A DNA stretch of 20,838 bases from Silene noctiflora. Lineage: Eukaryota > Streptophyta > Magnoliopsida > Caryophyllales > Caryophyllaceae. The notes beneath the pieces were generated by a model, which saw only the letters and a list, made by a program, of their open reading frames with translations, made no database searches and had not been told where the DNA came from. The stretch spans positions 14,233 through 35,070 of the forward strand of contig VHZZ01020544.1 in assembly GCA_009801015.1 (NCBI GenBank). The letters run 5' to 3'. Both the position numbers and the translations under genes were made by a program. Positions 9,022 through 20,838 of the stretch are shown piece after piece; position 1 is the stretch's first letter, and each line of letters opens with the position of its first letter.

Positions 9022-9276
9022 AGTATATCTCGAATATGGACAGTAGGAGTCGGATAGAGTTATAGTACTAATAACAATTTAGTTAAATTGAACTGAATTT
9101 GTCGGAATTGAACTGAATTTTTGAAGCTGTACTTGTTGTAGCCAGTGTTTCAGCAGATGAATTAATTTGTATTTTTGTTGTAAGGATTTCCTGCAGATAG
9201 CTGTTTGTTGATGGATTTATTGACGATTTCATTCTCTCATTTCTTTTATTGTATCTCAGGAAGAAGTTGAACAAAT

Positions 9277-13133
<3,857 letters not shown>

Positions 13134-13750
13134 CCGTGTCCTAGACAACATTCAGATAACTCGGGGTTGCCTACATTTAGCATATGTTGTCTTGATCGGC
13201 CCTTCCAGGCCAGGACTTTTACGATCTCTCAGTATCTTGCGGACTGCGAATGCCTTCTTCGTGTATCCTATTCTTTCGACTGTTTTTTTGTGAAATTGCT
13301 GAAACAAATTGAGCAACCAATCGCTTAAGATTGAAGATATTGGTTGTATTGAATTGTCGATGTTTTTCTTCCCTAGCACTGGTTGCACTTACACTCAGAT
13401 TAATAAACATGATGTCTTGACTAAGGTATCGGTATTACAGAAGCCGCGGTACTTTTGTGAGCAATGCATCATATGCATGTCTAACTTCATTGCAGTGCCA
13501 GTAGACTGTAAAGAGGATTTGTTTGTCCCAATTTAGAAAACAGCTTGATTACTCTATGCTTCACTGTATACGCAAATAAGAATTGTGACCAAGGAATTTT
13601 TCAGTCTGAAAAACTGTATTTACACTCCCAGATAACTGACCTAACCTCAAGCAACACATATAAAATCTGACCGGAATGACTCATTCCAATCGACTTGAAC
13701 CCAAAATAACCCGCCAACACATCTAAAACAAACGCAAAATCATGCAATAG
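13134..13750. other. GLN2 3' UTR and downstream spacer
   Basis: Ordinary 3'-UTR-like sequence to about 13430. From about 13650 words such as AACCCAAAATAACCCGCC appear, resembling the GGGT/CCCA-rich arms of the neighbouring transposon, so a degenerate element fragment may start here. The short open frames (13152-13388 -, 13309-13536 +) are not credible. Confidence 0.4.
13402..13407 (+). terminator. Candidate poly(A) signal AATAAA for GLN2
   Basis: Canonical AATAAA 269 nt after the GLN2 stop, with a T-rich stretch upstream (13282-13370). Plausible for a 3' UTR of about 290-300 nt. Confidence 0.45.
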
Positions 13751-14321
13751 ACTAGACTTGGTAAATGGGTCATTCGGGTCGGGTTATATTCGGGTCAATA
13801 ATTATCGGGTCATTTATAGGGGTCATTCTTGAGTCGGGTCATTTTGAGTCGGGTTGTTCTGGGTTGTTTGGTTAAGTCATGTTTATAAAAGATTTCACCC
13901 ACTAGTTATTAATAAAGCCATCTTCTTTTGAGCTTAAAGTGAGTGACAAATAATTGGCACCAAACGTACACATCTCATTTTATTGGGGTTGTATTATGAA
14001 GGTGGCGACTGGCGAGTTAGGTTATTATACGAATTGAACCAATCCGGCCCGAAAATGATCGACTAGAGATTCTTGACTCGTAATAGACCCGACCCAAAAC
14101 TACCCAACCCGAAAATGATTCGACAAAATATAACTCTAAAGGACCAAAAAAAAAAATTGAAATGACCTTTTCTCTCTTAATCATTCACTCGAAAATGACT
14201 CGACCCGAAATAACCCAAAACAGATCCCACCAACAAACCTGAAACAGACCTGTGCCCCGAACTAACCCGAAAATGTGACAAACCAAAAATGACCCTATCC
14301 AAACTAGCCCAAACCAAATTC

Positions 14322-15281
14322 AGGTGTTGTTTGACCAAGTTTATGTGAAAGAGTTTTTACTTTTTAAAATGAGTTTTTTAACAAACTACTTCTTGAAAAA
14401 ATTGAAGTTGTTTGGCCTAACATTTGTAAAAGTAATTTCTCACAAAATTGATATGTTTGGCCTACTTAATTTTATCCTATTTTTTCACTTTGTTTCTTGT
14501 TAACTATATTACTTACGGTCTAACAAATTATAAGACGGTCTGACACCGTAAGACTTCTATAAGTTAAATATTCCTTTATTTACTTATAAGACGGTCTCAC
14601 ACTTACTTCTATAAGTTAAACATTTATCTTTTTACATATAAAAGGACTCCGTCTTACACTACGAGATATTACTTAAGTTAAACATTCATCTTTACTTATA
14701 AAAGGACCGTCTTACGCTTTAAGACGGTCTTACGAGATATTACTTTTATAAGTTGAACATTCATCTTTTTTACATATTAAACACATTGCAATTACATTTT
14801 CTTTTCTCTCTATATAATTCAATATTGAACTTCTATTTAACAAAAATACCATAGGATCAAAATCATAACAATCAATTTTGTAAAAGATCGTCAATAATAG
14901 AGTCGATTAGCAAAGCATACATTAAGTCAAGGGTAATTCCACTACAATCATAATCAATTTATATGAGCGATTAGTAAAAGAAATATGCATTAATAGAGTG
15001 AAAGAAGATTATGATTATTATAGAGTATAAACCATACAAAAATGCAAAAAATAAAAATATGAAATTTATGGTTATAAAAGACAGGGTTTGTTAGTAAATA
15101 AGGATGTGAGAAATGGAAGTAAAAGTAGAAGTAGCTATTTGGTGCTTCTGCTTTTAGTGACTTGTTTTTAGATTTTGACTTTTTAAAAGTTGTTTTATAC
15201 TCATCTAAATTATAGTGTTTGGCCTAATTTCTACTTATTCAGTTAAAAAAAACACTTATGAAACTTGGCCAAACAGCACCT
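14322..15281. mobile_element. Nested foldback element of about 960 bp with inverted terminal repeats
   Basis: The left terminus AGGTGTTGTTTGACCAAGTT and the inverted right terminus AGGTGCTGTTTGGCCAAGTT agree at 18 of 20 positions. GTTTGGCCTAA words also recur near both ends (14448 and 15220 regions). The interior is AT-rich, holds a tandem repeat and has no transposase. Possible flanking duplication CAAATTCA / CAACTTGA matches at only 6 of 8 positions. It sits inside the GGGTC-rich element, about 32 bp from that element's right end, so it inserted later. Confidence 0.65.
14530..14780 (+). repeat. Imperfect tandem repeat, about 4 units of 55-75 bp
   Basis: Successive units each combine an AGACGGTCT-type or CCGTCTTAC word, a (C/T)TATAAGTT(A/G)AA(C/T)ATT word and a T-rich CATCTTTTTACATA-like word. 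They start near 14530, 14586, 14641 and 14701. The last unit contains a local inverted repeat CCGTCTTACGCTTTAAGACGG at about 14707-14727. The array lies within the nested foldback element. Confidence 0.55.
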
Positions 15282-15404
15282 CAACTTGACTGACCTCATT
15301 CATCAGGTCTAGTTTAGCTCCTATCAACCGAAAAAATAAGGCCTAAATCTTTTCAGATAATTCTAAATACAAATTCTCATTCGTGACGGAACTATGAGAC
15401 CTGT

Positions 15405-15480
15405 GCTTTTGTACTGAAACTGTTTGAACTGAAGTTAATAAAGCTGAACTGAATTGAAGCTGAACTGAACTGAAATTAAG
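15405..15480 (+). repeat. GAACTGAA-rich dispersed repeat, copy 2 (plus)
   Basis: Built of repeated TGAACTGAA/CTGAACTGAATTGAAG words ending GAAATTAAG. It resembles the minus-strand copy at 7690-7775 and the two GAACTGAATTT words at 9086-9120. Confidence 0.45.
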
Positions 15481-15502
15481 TAAAAAAAAACATGACCTTT
15501 TC

Positions 15503-15577
15503 GTCACAAACTTGTGAGCTCTCACAAAAAGTAAGTAAGAGGNAAATGTGACTTGTGAGATGTCGCAAGTTTGTCAC
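15503..15577. repeat. 25-bp imperfect inverted repeat flanking the single ambiguous base
   Basis: The left arm GTCACAAACTTGTGAG.. (15503-15527) and the inverted right arm GTGACAAACTTGCGAC.. (15553-15577) pair over most of 25 positions, with a 25-nt loop that contains the only N of the window (15543). It could be a small foldback element or a cruciform-prone palindrome in the pyruvate kinase promoter. Confidence 0.6.
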
Positions 15578-15749
15578 CATCACAAGCAATACGGTCTACC
15601 TTCTAAATCAATCGGGTCAATTCATAACCTCCTTGGTTGATGATCTAATCCCAACAACTTCTTTTATTCAAAGCGGAGATCCCAATGTCTCCATCTTCAT
15701 AAACACACCTCTCAACTCCATCACTCACAGTCTCACTTCCTACACAAAA

Positions 15750-18700
15750 ATGTCAGCCTCCACTTCAACCACCACCAACCTCACCTTCATCACCACCAAC
15801 AACCTCACCTTCCCCTCAAAACCCTCAATTTCCTTCCTTCCAAAACCCCATTTTTCCAAACTACCCTTCCCTACCACTCTCACCCTCCGCGCCACCTCGC
15901 TGTCGCCCCCGGCTCCGTCGGGGGCGATCGAGGTGGACACAGTTACGGAAGCCGAACTTAAAGAGAACGGCTTCCGTAGCACTCGCCGGACCAAATTAAT
16001 TTGTACTATTGGTCCGGCCTCATGTGAGTTTGATCAGCTTGAAGCGCTGGCTGTTGGCGGAATGAATGTTGCTAGGATTAATATGTGTCATGGGACTAGG
16101 GAGTGGCATAAGAGTGTTATTGAGAGGGTTAGAAGGTTGAATGATGAGAAGGGTTTTGCTGTTGCTGTTATGATGGATACTGAAGGTAGTGAGATTCATA
16201 TGGGTGATCTTGGTGGTCAATCTTCTGCTAAAGCCGAGGTGAGACTCGGGTTTTTAGGGGATTGGTACTTGTTTTGTTGCGATCATTTGTTTACCTTTGA
16301 TTGAAAAGGTAAATAAATGATTGGGACGGAGGGAGTACTTAACTGGTTCTTTATGTTTGATACTGAGTTTTTGTGTATTGTTTTACAGTAATTATTGTGT
16401 GCGACCGTCAATTTAGATATCGGCCATGACACTAATATAGGAGACTGATTTGAATTTCAATGTTTGATGGGGTTGGGAGTGGGATGGGGTGGGGTGTTTT
16501 GATGTAATAATGCAATGGTGATCATAGTTTTAAATATTGACCGCGACACTGATACATGGCCGAGTTATAAAGGTTATGTCTTTTGGGGTTTACCGTGTGT
16601 TTTAAGCGATAATGACCGTATTTAGTGAGATTAGGGGACATGAGAGCGTAAACTGAAACCGGGAATTGAAGGGAGGGTTTGAATTGTTGACATTAAACAA
16701 GAACAAGGCATTGGGGGCATGCTCCTTATGGGGCGAAGGTTGGGTAAGATAGGGGGGAAAGGAAGGAAGCGTTTTTGTAGCTTGTGAATTGAGAGATTTG
16801 AAACATGGAATGTGCATTATCCTTAATCTTGTTAACTGTTAAAATCGCTTTGATAACATGTGGGATTGTGGGGTTAAATTTGAGAGGGAAAGGGCTGGTC
16901 ATATTGGTGTATGTTAGTTCATTTGAAATTTTTGAATGTTTGTTCCTTCACGTACCCTTGAAGTCAAGTTTTAACCAAACCTTCTGTCTGCACAGGATGG
17001 TGAAATCTGGACTTTTACTGTCCGAGCTTTTGATTTACCTAGGCCAGAACGAACCATCACAGTCAATTATGATGGCTTTGCAGAAGGTAATCATTCTTAC
17101 GACTACTCTGTGGCCTCAAGACTCAGTACGGTGTATATTTGTTCTTTCACTTATTGGCTTATAATTTTGGTCAATTCATGCTGTGTGGCTTTGTTTCAAT
17201 CTTCATTTCCTAAACGCATCTCCGCTTATAGTTTTGGTTGATTCATTCTGTGTGCTTCCTTCCATTGTACGGTAGTTTGTTGCAAGGACTCTAATTTAGT
17301 AAATGATTTTATTAGCGGCTATGATTTGGTTGAACAGATGTCAGGAAGGGGGATGAACTTGTTGTGGACGGTGGAATGGTGAGGTTTGAAGTCATAGAGA
17401 AGTTTGGTCCAGATGTCAAGTGTCTATGTACAGATCCAGGACTTTTACTTCCACGAGCAAACTTAACCTTTTGGCGGGAGGGAAAGGTAGTACGTGAACG
17501 CAATGCCATGCTTCCAACAATTTCTTCCAAGGTCAGAACTACTTCTTTCTTAATCTCATTTCCCTATCAAATGGTGTTTCCACCACCCTTCTAGAACTGT
17601 GTATAAGACGTCTCTTGTCAGAGTATATTAAACATAATTTTTGTAAGACACAACTAGGTATTGAGTAGTTATTATACCAAAAGAATTTCTGATATCTTCT
17701 TTGTATTCACTAAACTCATCCAAATTTGTGTTGGAGCTTAAATTGTTCTGTAATGGCACTTGCCTGTGAACTTCAAATTGAACATTCATATTTTAGTAGG
17801 AAAACTATGCTCATTTCTGAGCAAAAAAGTATCAAGGCCCAGATTATGTCTTGATTATCATGTTTTGGATTGATGGCGTGTATATTGTAAAAATGTAAAC
17901 CATATTGAGGCCTCTGTTGCAACTTTCCCTCCTATAATTTGGAAAAAATAAACCTTTGTCTCTTATTCTTGTCAAAGGTGCTTCTTCTGTGCAAGGCACA
18001 AACTCTAGCGAGATACGCTACTTTGCAAATTCCACGCTTTTTCTTCAATTTCTTCCATTATACCCTTCACTTTACTTGATTATCCCTACCATTTCCTTGT
18101 AATTCTTTTATTATACCCTTCACTTTGCCTTGATATTCAAACTTATCTGCTAAGACAGTGCGCAACTATCTCGCATCTTATTGCCTCACAGCACTCCGCG
18201 GCTTTTAAAACTAAAGCCGTGAGTTGTTTATCTTGTCAGGATGTTTGAACCTCAAGATTAATCTTGAATTTTGTATGTTTTAGAGTGATTTAATGCATCT
18301 GTGTGACTTTGTATATATACATCTTTATGTTTGATCTATATTGCTGACTCTTCCACTTCTACGTGTCTGGATCTCCAGGATTGGCTGGACATTGATTTTG
18401 GAATTGCAGAGGGTGTTGATTTTATAGCAGTATCATTTGTCAAGTCTGCTGAAGTGATCAATCATTTGAAAAGCTACATTGCAGCTCGTTGTCGGGACAG
18501 GTGGGCTCTCATACATATTCGTCCTGGGCACAATTGCTGTCGTATTAAAATATTTATTTCTATTTCCCGCTTATTTAATTCTATGCAGCGATATATCGGT
18601 TATAGCAAAGATAGAAAGTATTGATTCATTAAGGAATTTGGAGGAGATCATACAAGCATCAGATGGAGCTATGGTGGCAAGAGGAGATCTTGGTGCCCAG

Positions 18701-19914
18701 ATTCCATTGGAGCAGGTTCCATCAGCCCAGCAAAATATAGTTCAACTCTGCAGACAATTAAATAAACCCGTTATTGTCGCTTCTCAGCTACTTGAGTCCA
18801 TGATTGAATACCCTACACCTACTAGAGCAGAAGTAGCTGACGTGTCTGAAGCTGTCAGACAGAGAGCCGATGCCTTAATGCTCTCTGGTGAGTCAGCCAT
18901 GGGCCAGTTTCCAGAGAAGGCGTTGGCTGTTCTACGAAATGTTAGTGTGAGGATTGAGAAATGGTGGAGGGAGGAGAAAAGTTATGAACCAGTGGAACTT
19001 AATGAGGTGGCTTCTTCATTTTCCGATAGCATTTCAGAAGAAGTCTGCAATTGTGCTGCAAAGATGGGTACGCAATAATTTGATTGCAATCTATATTTAA
19101 ACTTCACATAGGTTGATTATTTAATTGCTTTTCACATTACAACTGCATTTCAAAGATGGGTAGGCCATTCTGGCATCTCTTTCTTCCTTTGCTAGTAAAG
19201 ACTATGACGAAAGACAGTTTTATTCACGATAAGTGAGAAGAGAATAATACTGTGAACATTGCTTATCTTAAGCTGCTTCATCATAATCTTGATGACTTAC
19301 GGGCATGAATGATTTCCCCTAGCTGACTCGAGGTTTAAAGTATTATGCGTAGGTGGCTTAAAATTCAAACTCATGTGTTGCTTACCTTGAACGGCTTCAT
19401 CATAATTTCGATGACTTAGGGCATGAATAATTTCACCTAGGCGACTCAAGGTTTACATTAGTACCTTGTTATTTGATTTCCCTCTTTCCTGCTTTCGTAT
19501 CAATGGTTCATGTGTTTATGATAGGAGTTTTGACTCAATTTGCTTGAAACAAATGTGCCGAAAATTTCAAGCAACATCCTTGTAGTAAACTTGGTCTCTA
19601 CTGGTTTTGCAGCCAATACTTTGGAGGTAGATGCAATATTCGTCTTCACAAAATCAGGACACCTTGCGTCTCTCTTGTCACGCTGCCGACCAGACTGCCC
19701 TATCTTTGCATTCACCACCACAACATCAGTGAGGCGACGACTTAACCTTCAGTGGGGCCTGATACCATTCCGATTAAGCTTCTCAGATGATATGGAGACC
19801 AACCTGAACAAAACATTTGCTCTGCTGAAAGCCAGGGGAATGATTAAAACAGGTGACCTTGTCATTGCTGTTTCTGATATGTTGCAGTCTATCCAAGTCA
19901 TCAATGTGCCTTAA
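15750..19914 (+). CDS. PKP1: Plastidial pyruvate kinase, alpha-type subunit (PKp1), 6 coding exons
   Basis: Converts phosphoenolpyruvate and ADP to pyruvate and ATP in plastids, supplying fatty-acid synthesis; alpha subunits assemble with beta subunits. Exons: 15750-16238, 16996-17086, 17338-17531, 18379-18500, 18589-19067, 19613-19914. All introns are GT-AG and the joined frame is 558 residues. Residues 1 to about 50 are a Ser/Thr/Pro-rich transit peptide. Then come [11 protein letters not shown] (81-91), [16 protein letters not shown] (105-120) and [16 protein letters not shown] (141-156). Later exons give [27 protein letters not shown] with the catalytic Lys, [30 protein letters not shown] and [13 protein letters not shown]. 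Asn-Met-Cys replaces the usual Asn-x-Ser, and DTEGSEIH replaces DTKGPEIR; both are typical of PKp alpha. The start at 15750 is preferred over the in-frame ATG at 15555, because the 65 extra residues look like translated leader and the transit peptide begins at MSAST. Confidence 0.96.
16239..16995 (+). other. PKP1 intron 1
   Basis: 757 nt, GT-AG. A Stowaway-like MITE begins 27 nt after the donor. Two similar stretches (about 16399-16440 and 16531-16565, both with GACCG and GACACT and GGCC words) hint at another degenerate repeat. The open frames in it (16602-16817 -, 16805-17164 +) are not genes; the second merely runs across exon 2 out of frame. Confidence 0.6.
16266..16337. mobile_element. 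Short Stowaway-like MITE in PKP1 intron 1
   Basis: A 72-bp foldback bounded by TA on both sides. The right end is GGGACGGAGGGAGTA. The left arm GATCATTTGTTTACCTTT pairs with the inverted right arm AATCATTTATTTACCTTT. The first ~12 bases of the left end have diverged from CTCCCTCCGTCC. It belongs to the same family as the element at 8612-8702. Confidence 0.7.
17532..18378 (+). other. PKP1 intron 3
   Basis: 847 nt, GT-AG, no coding frame. It contains a two-copy direct repeat (18040-18137) and a small hairpin CGGCTTT..AAAGCCG at about 18199-18220. Confidence 0.6.
18040..18137 (+). repeat. Two-copy direct repeat, offset 53 bp, in PKP1 intron 3
   Basis: ATTATACCCTTCACTTTACT (18057-18076) recurs as ATTATACCCTTCACTTTGCC (18110-18129), each followed by TTGATA/TTGATT and preceded by an AATTTCTTCC/AATTCTTTT-like word. 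This is a simple local tandem duplication. Confidence 0.6.
19068..19612 (+). other. PKP1 intron 5
   Basis: 545 nt, GT-AG. It contains the tandem duplication at 19261-19455. A second AAAGATGGGTA word near 19152-19162 copies the sequence at the true donor (19062-19070), but the frame stops before it, so it is not a productive exon extension. Confidence 0.6.
19261..19455 (+). repeat. Tandem duplication, two ~77-bp copies 119 bp apart, in PKP1 intron 5
   Basis: Copy A (19261-19337) and copy B (19380-19455) both run from GCTTA(T/C)CTT through GCTTCATCATAAT, GATGACTTA, GGGCATGAAT(G/A)ATTTC and CCTAG to GACTC(G/A)AGGTTTA. Identity looks around 85 percent by eye. The 42 nt between the copies has no counterpart that I can see after copy B. 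Confidence 0.75.
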
Positions 19915-20576
19915 ACGATGCCTGCGCTCACTTTAACGCCGCCTTTTGCTGTCATTTTATTGTTTTTTTCTCAAGAGTTGGTATTGTACTAGTATGGGAT
20001 ATTAGTTTTTTTTTTCTTTATTAGAGTTAAGCATGACGGATATAGCTGAGAGTATTGCCTAGTGGCTTTGCCTGACGTAGTTGTTGGCTAGTTCCCGGCG
20101 TCCACTGTACCGGATTTATCATGCATGTCCTTGCCAATGTGCTTGTGTAATGTACCTTAGTTTTGTAACCTTGTAGACATTTTCACTTCAAAATTTCATG
20201 TATGCTGTGAAAATCTGTCAATTTTACTTTTTATTTTTGTAAAGTTGGATCAGGGGTAAAAATTGATTTAGTTTAAAAGGGATTAAAAAATTGATTATCG
20301 GCAATATGCAATTATTTGTGAAAAAAAAAAAAAATAATCGGTAGTTTGATAATTTTCATGTCTCAGAAGGTAGTATTATTTCGGAAGATGAACCGAACAT
20401 TTAGATTATTTATTTTGAATGACGATTCATGTCAACTGATTCTGAATTAGTTTTAAATCGAGGATGTCATCATCGTTGTATGGCCTCTTTTTCCTCGATA
20501 TACCTAGATTCGAATAAGCATTTTGGGTTGAAGAGGCTTACTGTGTGATGACGGTAAATATATCGGGTGGAACAAT
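19915..20576. other. PKP1 3' UTR and downstream spacer
   Basis: T-rich sequence to about 20240 is the likely 3' UTR; there is no canonical AATAAA but several AT-rich near matches. A 15-A/T-rich tract follows at about 20320-20336. No gene is visible. Confidence 0.4.
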
Positions 20577-20838
20577 ACTAGACCTGTCAAAACCCGACCC
20601 GTTTTTTTGACCCGTGATCCGTTTGACTCGAACCCGATATGACCCGTTATTTTAGGGTCGAGACCCGACCCGAACGGGTCAAGGATAAATCAAGAATTTT
20701 ATTAAAATATTTATATTTATATATTATATTTGAAAAAAAATAGCTAAAAAATTATTTTTTTTATTATTAAAAATTACAAACACAACTAAAAAGTCAATTT
20801 TATATAACTTTTATAATACTTAATAATAAAATAATTAT
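20577..20838. mobile_element. Left end of a GGGTC/CCCGA-rich transposable element, truncated by the window end
   Basis: It begins ACTAGACCTGTCAAAACCCG, and the first 10 bases equal the right terminus of the element at 13751-15313. Dense CCCGACCCG, GACCCGT and CGAACGGGTC words follow to 20690. After that the sequence is almost purely A/T. The other terminus would lie beyond the window. Confidence 0.5.

Larger units (their letters stand above)
8174..9259 (+). other. Probable 5'-UTR leader intron of GLN2
   Basis: GT at 8174 and AG at 9258-9259 bracket 1086 nt of T-rich DNA with no coding frame. The short exon after it (9260-9276) leads straight into the ATG. It hosts a Stowaway-like MITE, a GATTAT microsatellite and a complete SINE. 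Leader introns are usual in plant GLN2 genes as far as I recall, but this one needs transcript support. Confidence 0.5.
13751..15313. mobile_element. Non-autonomous DNA transposon with GGGTC-rich ends, carrying a nested insertion
   Basis: The left end reads ACTAGACTTGGTAAATGGGT and the right end, on the other strand, ACTAGACCTGATGAATGAGG. After the left end come GGGTCGGGTT-type words (13768-13870). From 14040 to 14300 the inverted CCCGA/CCCGACCC words dominate, so the arms mirror one another. No transposase coding sequence is present. GGGTC-rich subterminal arms and short ends are common on hAT-like elements in plants, but no clean 8-bp duplication was found (TGCAATAG left against TTAGCTCC right), so the class is tentative. 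The element is broken near its right end by the insertion at 14322-15281. Confidence 0.5.
15314..15749. other. Upstream and leader region of the plastidial pyruvate kinase gene
   Basis: Contains a GAACTGAA repeat (about 15405-15480), an inverted repeat around an ambiguous base (15503-15577), and a CA/CT-rich leader (about 15690-15749) directly before the start codon. I find no convincing TATA box. Confidence 0.4.

Noticed and set aside
14530..14780. CRISPR-like array
   Set aside because: The units are imperfect and AT-rich, with no unique spacers of uniform length, in a plant nuclear sequence; it is a tandem repeat inside a transposon.
15555..15749. In-frame upstream ATG that would lengthen the pyruvate kinase by 65 residues
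   Set aside because: The extra sequence overlaps the inverted repeat and the CT/CA-rich leader and does not resemble a transit peptide. MSAST at 15750 gives a normal plastid-targeted start.
19147..19162. Alternative 5' splice site for PKP1 exon 5 (second AAAGATGGGTA)
   Set aside because: The reading frame meets a stop shortly after 19067, so extension to this site would truncate the protein. It is more likely a chance or duplicated word.

Overview
This is a plant nuclear window. Its genes are interrupted by spliceosomal GT-AG introns, two products carry plastid transit peptides, and the non-coding DNA is AT-rich and full of typical plant transposable elements. All protein products look like those of a eudicot. 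Dispersed AGACGGTCT-type fragments and Copia-, SINE- and MITE-like debris would fit Caryophyllales (spinach, beet or Chenopodium relatives), but that placement is tentative.

Layout. Positions 1-789 read as the end of a minus-strand LTR retrotransposon, with a primer-binding site and a 5' LTR. The last two exons of a START-domain (lipid-binding) protein follow at 1745-2501 (+); its upstream exons are not in the window. An intronless inositol 1,3,4-trisphosphate 5/6-kinase lies at 3386-4402 (+), convergent with an intronless GT8 galacturonosyltransferase-like (GATL) gene at 4766-5830 (-). The 2.3 kb between GATL and the next gene is AT-rich and holds at least one clear foldback MITE.

The plastidic glutamine synthetase gene (GLN2/GS2) has 13 coding exons at 9277-13133 (+), which join into an open frame of 431 residues. 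A probable 1.1 kb leader intron (8174-9259) carries a Stowaway-like MITE and a tRNA-derived SINE flanked by a perfect 12-bp target-site duplication. Positions 13751-15313 look like a nest of two transposable elements. The plastidial pyruvate kinase alpha-type gene (PKp1) follows with 6 coding exons at 15750-19914 (+), joining to 558 residues. The last 260 bases begin another GGGTC-rich element that runs off the window.

Biology. GS2 assimilates ammonium in the chloroplast and PKp makes plastid pyruvate for fatty-acid synthesis. ITPK acts in inositol-phosphate metabolism, GATL in Golgi cell-wall polysaccharide synthesis, and the START protein probably in lipid binding. These are ordinary single-copy-type plant genes, each apparently with its own promoter. 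I see no operon-like cluster and no evidence of a new multi-gene system. What is of interest lies in the mobile and repeated DNA in and around the genes. Exon joins were derived by hand from splice sites and frame continuity and have not been tested against transcripts.
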